The translations under genes and the position numbers were made by a program. From Heyndrickxia sporothermodurans (lineage in GTDB: Bacteria; Bacillota; Bacilli; Bacillales; Bacillaceae_C): a DNA stretch of 11,941 nucleotides. The DNA is taken from NCBI RefSeq assembly GCF_016785185.1, contig NZ_JAEKDY010000107.1, one strand, 5' to 3'. Under the pieces are notes generated by a model that searched no databases, had not been told where the DNA came from, and saw nothing but the letters and a program-made list of their open reading frames with translations. Below, piece by piece: positions 6,152-11,941 of the stretch; position 1 is the first letter of the stretch, and the number at the start of each line of letters is the position of its first letter.

Positions 6152-8003
6152 TATCTTCTTTAATGACTACTTGATTTTTCCCGCGTTCTTTCGCATGATA
6201 AAGACCGACATCTGCACGATTAAAAAGGCTTTCCACTTGATCTTTTCTTTTCTTATTCCAGTAGGAAACGCCGCAGGAAACGGTAATCTTTGGCTTGGTG
6301 TTTTTATATACCGCTTCCACTAACCGATGAGCAACTTGTGATCCTGTTTTTAACGAAGCACCGGGAAGATAGATGGCCAATTCCTCTCCACCCCAACGTG
6401 CACCTATGTCTGAAGAACGTATATTTTGTTGAATAATGTTAGCGACTTGAACGAGTATTTCATCCCCTGTTTGATGTCCAAATGTATCATTTACTTTTTT
6501 AAAATTATCAATATCTAATAAAATAAATGTACCTTCCTCGTCTTTTTCCATTGATTGTTTAATTTCATCATTTAGAAAACCTTTAGCAAATAGTTGTGTT
6601 AACTGATCTGTGATCACCATCCGTTCTAGCTCTTCTCTTAGCATCGAGTTTGTAATTGCCAAAGTCGAATGATGAATCAATGATTGAAATAATTTAAACA
6701 TATCGAATGTGAAATAATAGGGAATACTGTGTGAAACTATACAAAAACCTTTTAAACTATCACTCTCAATCATTGGAACAACCATTAATGAGGAAAAAGG
6801 TATAGTTTCATCTGCTAACTGATTCTGTATATTGCTATACAAAAGGGCCTCCTTCTTCACCCGAATATTCTCTGCTATAAACTCAACGCATTTCTTCCCT
6901 ACCTCTGAAAGAAAAACACTGTTGCTCCCATTGAGAATAGTAAACTCTGTATCCTTTAATAGAACAAATCCGATATCGTCTGTATTAAATGATTTTTTTA
7001 TTTGTGATTTTAAAAATTGAACGGTTTCATCCAAACTAGTTGAAGAATTTAAACGATGAGAGGTATCATTGATTAATTGTAAATCTCTAATTAACGTTTG
7101 TGATTGTTCATATAATTTGGCATTTTCAAACGCACTGCCGCCAGTATTGGCAAGTAAGCGAATGAACTCAACTTCACTATTTTGAAAAACAAACGAAGCA
7201 GAAGTAGCAACTTCCAATACACCATAAACTCCCTGTTTTCCACAGAGTGGGGCATATAATATCGTATGATTTTCAGTACAAATTTTTTCAATTCTTATTT
7301 CGCCACTAACGTAAGAATCCATAACAGCGCCATCTATATGATCCAATTGAAGTTCTTTAATGGGCAACGTTTTGTCGTGCTTTGAATCATTCGAAAGTAA
7401 TAAATTATACGTAAAGTAGGGAAAAACTTTTTTTAACGCTTTAATAATTTCATTTAAAACAATATCTACATCCATTGAGGAGTGGAATTTTTCTGTAACT
7501 CGAAAAAGCTCCTTATATCTACCTTCTTCATTAAGAATATCTGATTGCTTTTCAATTATTTGTATCGTTTTTCCACTTTCATATATAAAAGAGTTTACAT
7601 TCGGAGAAACGAATTCACTTAATTTATCTTCATTAGCATGTAAAAATAAATAGCCCTTTTCTATCTCGTTATACTTTAGATGAAACGCTGAATTAAATAT
7701 GCTCAATTGTGGGTGCATACTTAATATATCGTGCCCCACATAATCACTTTCGATAAAGATTGCCTGTAACGTGTTCGTAGAGATGCATTTCGGGAAGTCG
7801 AATGGTTGTTTAGAAAATGAATGTTCAAAACAATTCCGATTATTATTATCCTGTTGCGGTTTATAATAAACAGCATGTGTTACATCTAAACAATCAGCGA
7901 TAATAGTTATCCAATTAGCAATACGTTTTTCTAGTTTATCTTCCATAAGATCAAATAATCGAGATTTATAATATAGGATAAAACTTTGAGCACAAATTTC
8001 CAT
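6138..8003 (-). CDS. dgcP: Diguanylate cyclase with tandem GAF-like domains (DgcP/YtrP type)
   Basis: A 621-residue protein expected to make c-di-GMP from two GTP. No membrane segment is seen. An N-terminal region of unknown fold is followed by two GAF-like sensor domains (about 160-300, with LLYAPLCGKQGVYGVLEVA-like core, and about 315-455) and a C-terminal GGDEF domain (about 465-615). The cyclase domain looks active: DIDNFKKVNDTFGH starts at Asp497, the signature is GGEEL at 538-542, and an RxxD inhibitory site (RSSD, 529-532) lies exactly five residues before it. The start is placed at the second ATG (8001-8003) because AGGTGA (complement of 8011-8016) is seven bases before it; an earlier in-frame ATG at 8021 has no ribosome binding site. 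Position between rpsD and the fRMsr gene matches B. subtilis ytrP. The signals sensed by the GAF domains are unknown. Confidence 0.88.
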   Translation of the reverse strand: MEICAQSFILYYKSRLFDLMEDKLEKRIANWITIIADCLDVTHAVYYKPQQDNNNRNCFEHSFSKQPFDFPKCISTNTLQAIFIESDYVGHDILSMHPQLSIFNSAFHLKYNEIEKGYLFLHANEDKLSEFVSPNVNSFIYESGKTIQIIEKQSDILNEEGRYKELFRVTEKFHSSMDVDIVLNEIIKALKKVFPYFTYNLLLSNDSKHDKTLPIKELQLDHIDGAVMDSYVSGEIRIEKICTENHTILYAPLCGKQGVYGVLEVATSASFVFQNSEVEFIRLLANTGGSAFENAKLYEQSQTLIRDLQLINDTSHRLNSSTSLDETVQFLKSQIKKSFNTDDIGFVLLKDTEFTILNGSNSVFLSEVGKKCVEFIAENIRVKKEALLYSNIQNQLADETIPFSSLMVVPMIESDSLKGFCIVSHSIPYYFTFDMFKLFQSLIHHSTLAITNSMLREELERMVITDQLTQLFAKGFLNDEIKQSMEKDEEGTFILLDIDNFKKVNDTFGHQTGDEILVQVANIIQQNIRSSDIGARWGGEELAIYLPGASLKTGSQVAHRLVEAVYKNTKPKITVSCGVSYWNKKRKDQVESLFNRADVGLYHAKERGKNQVVIKEDKSPF

Positions 8004-8092
8004 AGTATAATCACCTGTCATTATAAGAGCATAGTATTCATGGATTTTTTCTCATATTAATTATGAACAAACGCTTAAATGGTTCTAATAGC

Positions 8093-8102
8093 ATAGTACT
8101 AT
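8093..8102. repeat. 10-bp perfect palindrome at the dgcP transcription start
   Basis: ATAGTACTAT (8093-8102) reads the same on both strands and overlaps the edge of the dgcP -10 box. AGCATAGTA, which enters this palindrome (8090-8098), occurs again at 8028-8036, and CATAGTA again at 8001-8007. Possible regulator binding sites; no regulator is identified. Confidence 0.35.
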
Positions 8103-8129
8103 TATACTATATGATTCTTTTTTTGTATA
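8101..8129 (-). promoter_or_regulatory. Sigma-A promoter of dgcP
   Basis: On the minus strand TATACA (complement of 8124-8129, 4 of 6) and a perfect TATAAT (complement of 8101-8106) are 17 bases apart. Transcription would start near 8094, giving a leader of about 90 bases. Confidence 0.6.
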
Positions 8130-8180
8130 GAAAAATCTACCATTAAGGTGTTGCGAATCACATTAATATGAAGTATTGCC

Positions 8181-8209
8181 TTGACTTTATTTATAAGAGA
8201 ACATATAAT
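8181..8209 (+). promoter_or_regulatory. Strong sigma-A promoter of rpsD
   Basis: TTGACT (8181-8186) and a perfect TATAAT (8204-8209) are separated by 17 bases. Transcription would begin about 8216, leaving a leader of about 200 bases before rpsD, which fits a ribosomal protein gene with leader-based control. Confidence 0.85.
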
Positions 8210-8216
8210 GTTCTTT

Positions 8217-8410
8217 GTGTAAAATAATTGCAGCCTTTGTGAACAGCTTTATGATCGTATGTTGTTCCCATTTTTAGAATTCCTTCTAAAAATGTGGTGT
8301 ATCGCGTAACCCTCTGCTGCTAGGGCGATGGTACATGAAAACATCATACACTTAATGATTATTCACACCTGGTTTTTATTTTACTCAAAATAAAAACAAT
8401 AAAGGAGGAG
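8217..8410 (+). promoter_or_regulatory. Structured rpsD leader, probable S4 autoregulatory site
   Basis: The 200-base leader carries several pairings: ATTTTTAGA/TCTAAAAAT (8270-8278 with 8285-8293), ATCGC/GCGAT (8301-8305 with 8325-8329), CCCT/AGGG inside it, and GTGTAT/ATACAC (8297-8302 with 8346-8351), which together allow a nested or pseudoknotted fold. Directly before the Shine-Dalgarno sequence is GTTTTTATTTT/AAAATAAAAAC (8372-8382 with 8387-8397). In B. subtilis S4 is known to repress rpsD through such a leader. That the same applies here is inferred from position and fold, not from an alignment. Confidence 0.6.
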
Positions 8411-8416
8411 TCTTAA

Positions 8417-9019
8417 ATGGCTCGTTATACTGGTCCAAGTTGGAAATTATCTCGTCGTCTTGGCATTTCATTAAGCGGAACTGGTAAGGAATTAGAAAAA
8501 CGTCCTTATGCACCTGGACAACATGGTCCTAACCAACGTAAAAAACTTTCTGAATATGGTCTTCAATTACAAGAGAAGCAAAAGCTTCGCCATATGTATG
8601 GAGTGAATGAACGCCAATTCCATAACACTTACCTAAAAGCTGGAAAAATGCAAGGTAAACACGGTGAAAACTTCATGATTCTTCTTGAATCTCGTTTAGA
8701 TAACCTTGTATATCGTCTTGGTTTAGCTCGTACTCGTCGTCAAGCACGTCAACTTGTAAACCACGGACATATTCTTGTAGATGGAAAACGTGTTGATATT
8801 CCATCTTACCGCGTATCACCTGGTCAAACAATTGGTGTTCGTGAAAAATCTACTAACTTATCTACTATCAAAGAATCAATCGAAGTAAACAACTTCGTAC
8901 CTGAATACCTTACTTTTGATGCAGATAAACTTGAAGGTACATTCACTCGTTTACCAGAACGTTCTGAATTACCAGCTGAAATTAACGAATCATTCATCGT
9001 TGAGTTCTATTCTCGTTAA
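8417..9019 (+). CDS. rpsD: 30S ribosomal protein S4
   Basis: A 200-residue primary 16S rRNA-binding protein that starts assembly of the small-subunit body and helps decoding accuracy. It begins MARYTGPSWKLSRRLGISLS, and residues about 90-155 form the S4 RNA-binding domain (SRLDNLVYRLGLARTRRQAR followed by LVNHGHILVDG). It ends in the family's FIVEFYSR. No N-terminal CxxC zinc motif is present, so this is the zinc-independent form. AAAGGAGGAG (8401-8410) lies six bases before ATG. The gene is monocistronic: its own promoter, a regulatory leader, and two terminators after it. Codon use is strongly biased, as expected for a highly expressed gene. Confidence 0.99.
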   Translation: MARYTGPSWKLSRRLGISLSGTGKELEKRPYAPGQHGPNQRKKLSEYGLQLQEKQKLRHMYGVNERQFHNTYLKAGKMQGKHGENFMILLESRLDNLVYRLGLARTRRQARQLVNHGHILVDGKRVDIPSYRVSPGQTIGVREKSTNLSTIKESIEVNNFVPEYLTFDADKLEGTFTRLPERSELPAEINESFIVEFYSR

Positions 9020-9026
9020 TTTTTCT

Positions 9027-9056
9027 AAAACCACTTGTATTTATACAAGTGGTTTT
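9027..9056 (+). terminator. Rho-independent terminator of rpsD
   Basis: A perfect 13-bp stem (AAAACCACTTGTA at 9027-9039 with TACAAGTGGTTTT at 9044-9056) and a four-base loop, followed by T-rich sequence. It begins eight bases after the rpsD stop codon. Confidence 0.92.
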
Positions 9057-9069
9057 CTTTTGAATTAAA

Positions 9070-9104
9070 AATAAAAGACGAACCAATTTGGTTCGTCTTT
9101 TATT
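9070..9104. terminator. Bidirectional terminator between rpsD and tyrS
   Basis: A long near-perfect inverted repeat centred at 9087 (AAAAGACGAACCA against TGGTTCGTCTTTT with AT pairs beyond). The plus side ends in a T run (9103-9108) and the minus side in TTTTT (complement of 9067-9071). It starts right after the tyrS stop codon and backs up the rpsD terminator, insulating two convergent genes. Confidence 0.85.
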
Positions 9105-9106
9105 TT

Positions 9107-10366
9107 TTAATAGCGAATTAAGAAATACTTCTTCTTCCCTCTTCTTATAATCGTAAATTGTTCTTCAATTCGATCGTTCATTGATAATATATATTGGACG
9201 TCTGTATTTCGTTCTCCATTTATATATATCGCTCCATTTTGAATATCTTCGCGGGCTTGGCGTTTAGATGGTGAAATTTTCGCTTCTACTAATAAGTCAA
9301 CTAGAGCGATTTCTTCATTTCCTTTGAAATCAAATGATGGAACGTCTTTAAATCCTTGCTTAATTTCATCCGCAGTTAAGTTCTTTACCTCGCCGCTGAA
9401 AAGGGCTTGTGTAATCTTCATTGCTTGCTCTAAAGCATCTTCGCCATGAATTAAGCGAGTCATTTCTTCCGCTAATGTTTTTTGCGCTTTTCGTAAATGT
9501 GGTTCCTCTTCAACCGCTTTTTCTAATTCTTCAATTTCTTCCCGTGATAAGAACGTAAAGTATTTGAGGTATTTAATAACATCAGCATCAGCAGTGTTAA
9601 TCCAAAATTGATAGAATTCATATGGTGATGTCTTTTCCGGATCAAGCCAGATGGACCCGCCTTCTGTTTTTCCGAATTTTGTTCCATCGGCTTTTGTCAC
9701 TAATGGAATCGTTAAGCCGAACGCCTTTTCAGTATCTGGACTCATTTTACGAATAAGCTCTAAGCCTGTTGTGATATTTCCCCATTGATCACTACCACCA
9801 ATTTGCATTCTACAGTTATGATTTTTGTATAAATGGAAAAAGTCTATGGCTTGTAAAATTGTATACGTGAATTCAGTAAATGAAATACCTGTTTCTAAGC
9901 GTGAAGCAATGGTATCCTTCGCTAACATGTAATTGACACCAATGAATTTTCCATAATCACGTAAGAACGTAACTAAGTCCATCGTACCGTTCCAATCATA
10001 GTTGTTCACCATGATTGCACCATTTTCTCCTTCAAAGTCGAAAATGTGCTCAAGCTGCTTTTTAATCCCACGAACATTATGGTCAACCGCTTCTAAAGTT
10101 TGCAGCTTTCTTTCTTCTTTTTTTCCACTAGGATCTCCAATTAAGCCCGTTGCACCACCAACAAGTACAATTGGACGATGTCCTTCCTGTTGGAATCTTC
10201 TTAATGTAAGATATGGAAGCAAATGACCGATATGCATACTGTCAGCTGTCGGGTCAACCCCACAGTATAACGAAATTTTTTCCTTATCTAGAACCTCTTT
10301 AATTCCTTCTTCATCTGTTTGTTGATAAATAATCCCTCTCCATTGCAAATCTTCTAATAAACCCAT
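9107..10366 (-). CDS. tyrS: Tyrosyl-tRNA synthetase
   Basis: A 419-residue class I aminoacyl-tRNA synthetase that charges tRNA-Tyr, acting as a cytoplasmic homodimer. The Rossmann catalytic domain has Tyr34-Cys35, HIGH (45-48), Asp78 in GLIGDPS, the tyrosine-binding Y168-x3-Q172-x2-D175 set, QIGGSDQWGN (188-197) and the KMSKS-like KFGKT (230-234). A C-terminal S4-like RNA-binding domain (about 350-415) begins near ISPSKRQAREDIQNGAIYI. Numbering follows the well-studied Geobacillus enzyme closely; residue 51 is Pro where that enzyme has Thr. ATG is preceded by GGAGTG seven bases upstream. Expression is controlled by the tyrosine T-box leader upstream. Ends next to rpsD in convergent orientation. 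Confidence 0.98.
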   Translation of the reverse strand: MGLLEDLQWRGIIYQQTDEEGIKEVLDKEKISLYCGVDPTADSMHIGHLLPYLTLRRFQQEGHRPIVLVGGATGLIGDPSGKKEERKLQTLEAVDHNVRGIKKQLEHIFDFEGENGAIMVNNYDWNGTMDLVTFLRDYGKFIGVNYMLAKDTIASRLETGISFTEFTYTILQAIDFFHLYKNHNCRMQIGGSDQWGNITTGLELIRKMSPDTEKAFGLTIPLVTKADGTKFGKTEGGSIWLDPEKTSPYEFYQFWINTADADVIKYLKYFTFLSREEIEELEKAVEEEPHLRKAQKTLAEEMTRLIHGEDALEQAMKITQALFSGEVKNLTADEIKQGFKDVPSFDFKGNEEIALVDLLVEAKISPSKRQAREDIQNGAIYINGERNTDVQYILSMNDRIEEQFTIIRRGKKKYFLIRY

Positions 10367-10388
10367 TTCACATCACTCCATTCTGTGT

Positions 10389-10640
10389 AAAATAAAAAAG
10401 CCCCTTCGTTTATAAAACGAAGGGACGATAATGCTCGCGGTACCACCCAACTTGAGAAACAGATTTGTTCTCCACTCAAAAATATAACGGTATCTACCGT
10501 TTACTGCTACTAGATCATTTCACAGTAAATGCTCCAGGATGTAATTCATCATAACTATTTGTATCGACTTTCAGCAACCGTCGACTCTCTAAAACATGGA
10601 TAGTTAGACTACTTTATCCTTTCAACGCTTCTTCATATGA
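10389..10640 (-). promoter_or_regulatory. Tyrosine-specific T-box riboswitch of tyrS
   Basis: The minus strand carries the T-box core GGGTGGTACCGCG (complement of 10436-10448), followed by the terminator hairpin. Stem I is visible from about 10640 with a TAACTAT/ATAGTTA pairing (complements of 10600-10606 and 10552-10558), an AGTAGT motif on the 5' side, and GAATTACAT on the 3' side, where TAC (complement of 10541-10543) is the specifier codon, reading tyrosine. Uncharged tRNA-Tyr binds the specifier and the T-box bulge and permits read-through into tyrS; charged tRNA leaves the terminator intact. Family mechanism is established; elements are read directly. Confidence 0.95.
10401..10424 (-). 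terminator. T-box-controlled terminator upstream of tyrS
   Basis: CCCTTCGTTT (10402-10411) pairs with AAACGAAGGG (10415-10424), a 10-bp stem with a three-base loop; the minus strand then has TTTTTTATTTT (complement of 10389-10399). The 5' arm of the terminator on the RNA is next to the T-box and would be partly taken up by the antiterminator. Confidence 0.92.
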
Positions 10641-10664
10641 ATTTGTACTTATAAAAGTTAATCT

Positions 10665-10694
10665 ATTTTAAACATACCTCCTAAAGAAAGTCAA
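10665..10694 (-). promoter_or_regulatory. Sigma-A promoter of the tyrS T-box transcript
   Basis: On the minus strand TTGACT (complement of 10689-10694) and TAAAAT (complement of 10665-10670) are separated by 18 bases. Transcription would start near 10658, just before stem I of the T-box, giving a leader of about 290 bases. Confidence 0.75.
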
Positions 10695-10717
10695 TTGCTT
10701 TCAGAAAAATAATGATT

Positions 10718-10749
10718 TTAACATTTCTATAATAAATTTATGCTATAAT
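10718..10749 (+). promoter_or_regulatory. Candidate sigma-A promoter of the pbp gene
   Basis: A perfect TATAAT at 10744-10749 lies 25 bases before the pbp start. The best -35 in sight, TTAACA at 10718-10723, is 20 bases away, longer than ideal. It is divergent from the tyrS promoter. A second TATAAT at 10728-10733 lacks a properly placed -35. Confidence 0.45.
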
Positions 10750-10774
10750 GTATGTGATTTTGAGGGGGAATATG

Positions 10775-11842
10775 ATGGGTGAAAAAATGACTAGATTATT
10801 AGAACGTTTAAAGGAATCACTAGCGATTTTTCAAAACAAAAAGGTACAAAAAAACTCTAGAATTACAATTGGGGTTATTTGGAATCTATTATTAATATTA
10901 TTCATTGTGATTGTCGTAGGTGGTTTCTTTGCTGGCGGTGTTGCTGCAGGATATTTTGCAGCTTTAGTTAAAGACGAACCCGTTCGTCCTTATAATGAAA
11001 TGAAGAAGGACATATACAATTATGAAGAGACATCACAACTCTATTTCGCTAATAAGGTCTATTTAGGAAAAGTAAAGTCGGATTTAGATCGCGAAGAAGT
11101 GAAAATCAAAGATGTTTCGCAATTTTTAAAAGATGCATTAATTGCTACCGAAGATAAATATTTTTATGAGCATAACGGTGTTGTCCCAAAAGCGCTATTT
11201 CGTGCTGTTTTTCAAGAGGTAACCAATTCCTCAACGCAAACTGGCGGTAGCACGCTCACACAACAAATTATCAAAAATCAAGTATTAACAAATGAAGTAT
11301 CGTTTGATCGAAAGGCTAAAGAAGTATTATTAGCTCTCCGCTTAGAAAAGTTTTTTAAAAAAGATGAAATACTTGAAGCTTATTTAAACGTCTCCACGTT
11401 TGGCAGAAATTCATCCGGCCAAAATATTGCAGGTGTTGAATCAGCTGCAAAAGGGATATTTGGAGTGTCGGCAAAAAAGTTAAATCTTGCTCAAGCCGCT
11501 TTTATAGCAGGATTGCCACAAAGCCCGTTTATGTACACCCCATTTACAAATGGAGGCAAGCTTAAAAGTAAAGACGGATTAGAGCCGGGTATCAATCGGA
11601 TGAAACTAGTCCTAAATCGAATGCTGGACAATGGTTATATTTCAGAAAAGCAATATAAAGATGCGATGAATTACAATATCGTTAAAGATTTTATCAAACC
11701 ACAAAAAAGTCCACGGGAAAAATACCCATGGTTAACGTATGAAATCGAAGACCGCGCTCGAAATATCGTAGCCATTATGCTGGCTCAAAAAGATGGATAT
11801 AAAGAAAAAGAGTTGAGTCAATTTCATAATTGCTCTTTTTAA
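10775..11842 (+). pseudogene. Class A penicillin-binding protein, truncated after the glycosyltransferase domain
   Basis: A 355-residue remnant of a bifunctional peptidoglycan synthase. A short basic cytoplasmic N-terminus is followed by one membrane anchor (about 31-63) and an extracytoplasmic GT51 glycosyltransferase domain with its motifs intact: ATEDKYFYEH (124-133, catalytic Glu126), GGSTLTQQ (157-164), RKAKEVLLALRLEK (179-192) and EILEAYLN (198-205). It reads on through the linker (EKYPWLTYEIEDRA) and then stops after about eight residues (SQFHNCSF) with no family resemblance. The transpeptidase domain with SxxK is missing; full-length relatives are roughly 700-900 residues. No frame beyond 11812 continues the protein. 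ATG 10775 is preferred: GAGGGGG is six bases before it; ATG 10748 overlaps the TATAAT box. It could still be translated as a membrane-bound glycosyltransferase-only protein. Confidence 0.75.
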
Positions 11843-11941
11843 AAATACAGAATCCTACAGAATTTCTAAAATATATTTTTAAAAACAGAAATCATGCTAC
11901 TTGTTGCTGATTTAATTGTACATTAATTCGGTCTGCGGCTA
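11813..11941. mobile_element. Possible edge of an inserted element interrupting the pbp gene
   Basis: From about 11813 the sequence turns very AT-rich, loses all PBP coding signal and carries small repeats: an imperfect hairpin CAATT-TCAT-AATTG (11819-11832) flanked by AAAAAGAG (11805-11812) and CTCTTTTT (11833-11840), and TACAGAAT twice (11846-11853, 11856-11863). This is typical of an insertion-sequence end, but the family is not recognised, the other end is outside the window and no target duplication can be seen. Confidence 0.35.
11892..11941 (-). CDS. Possible 3' end of an unidentified gene entering from the right
   Basis: On the minus strand a frame open to the window edge reads AADRINVQLNQQQVA and ends in TGA (complement of 11892-11894), about 80 bases before the point where the pbp gene breaks. 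If an insertion element lies here, this would suit the C-terminus of its transposase. Another minus frame is also briefly open (SRRPN, then stop). Sixteen codons are too few to identify a protein; this is a tentative note only. Confidence 0.2.
   Translation of the reverse strand, partial: AADRINVQLNQQQVA

Noticed and set aside
6832..7291. Short open frames on both strands inside dgcP
   Set aside because: They are out-of-frame shadows of the GAF region with no supporting signals.
8004..8021. Earlier ATG for dgcP at 8021
   Set aside because: No Shine-Dalgarno sequence precedes it, while AGGTGA is well placed for the ATG at 8003.
10748..10774. Earlier ATGs for the pbp gene at 10748 and 10772
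   Set aside because: The first overlaps the TATAAT -10 box; the second is only three bases from GAGGGGG. ATG 10775 has better spacing.
11813..11941. Frameshift as the cause of the short PBP
   Set aside because: All plus frames past 11812 are AT-rich, stop quickly and show no PBP-like residues, so the missing half is not simply in another frame.
1..11941. CRISPR arrays, tRNA or rRNA genes, phage attachment sites, defence systems
   Set aside because: No regularly spaced repeats, no cloverleaf or rRNA segments, and no defence-type proteins were seen; genes are mainly conserved core chromosome.

Overview
The window is AT-rich DNA from an endospore-forming member of the Bacillaceae (Firmicutes). 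The evidence is an alpha/beta-type small acid-soluble spore protein with a sigma-G-like promoter, RefZ and EzrA homologues, a tyrosine T-box leader, strong AGGAGG-type ribosome binding sites, and a gene order resembling the sspA-thiI-nifZ-ezrA-refZ-ytsP-ytrP-rpsD-tyrS region of Bacillus subtilis (as I recall it; braB and hisJ, which I remember from that region, are absent here). Species cannot be fixed from the sequence.

Layout, left to right. 1-445: an ssp gene (minus strand) with its terminator and sporulation promoter. 446-2802: the overlapping pair nifZ-thiI (minus), a cysteine desulfurase and the tRNA 4-thiouridine synthase it feeds with sulfur. 2917-4638: ezrA (minus), a regulator of FtsZ-ring assembly, with its own terminator. 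4792-5453: refZ (minus), a TetR-family regulator of Z-ring position during sporulation; upstream lies a good sigma-H-like promoter with a Spo0A-box-like site. 5641-6120: a free methionine-(R)-sulfoxide reductase (plus), convergent with dgcP (6138-8003, minus), a GAF-GAF-GGDEF diguanylate cyclase; one hairpin terminates both. 8004-8416: dgcP promoter, then a strong sigma-A promoter and a long structured leader for rpsD (8417-9019, plus), ribosomal protein S4. 9107-10366: tyrS (minus), convergent with rpsD across two hairpin terminators and governed by a T-box riboswitch (about 10389-10640) with a UAC specifier codon. 10775-11842: a class A penicillin-binding protein gene (plus), divergent from tyrS, which keeps its membrane anchor and glycosyltransferase domain but stops in the linker before the transpeptidase domain. 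Sequence after about 11812 does not look like the rest of that gene and may be the edge of an inserted element.

Functional themes are housekeeping translation (rpsD, tyrS), tRNA thiolation (nifZ, thiI), cell division and its switch at sporulation (ezrA, refZ), spore DNA protection (ssp), oxidative repair (fRMsr), c-di-GMP signalling (dgcP) and wall synthesis (pbp). No CRISPR array, tRNA or rRNA gene was seen. The most unusual signals are a perfect 13-bp inverted repeat that would hide the ssp start codon only in read-through transcripts, the sporulation-type promoter of refZ, and the truncated PBP gene with repeat-bearing foreign-looking sequence at the window edge.
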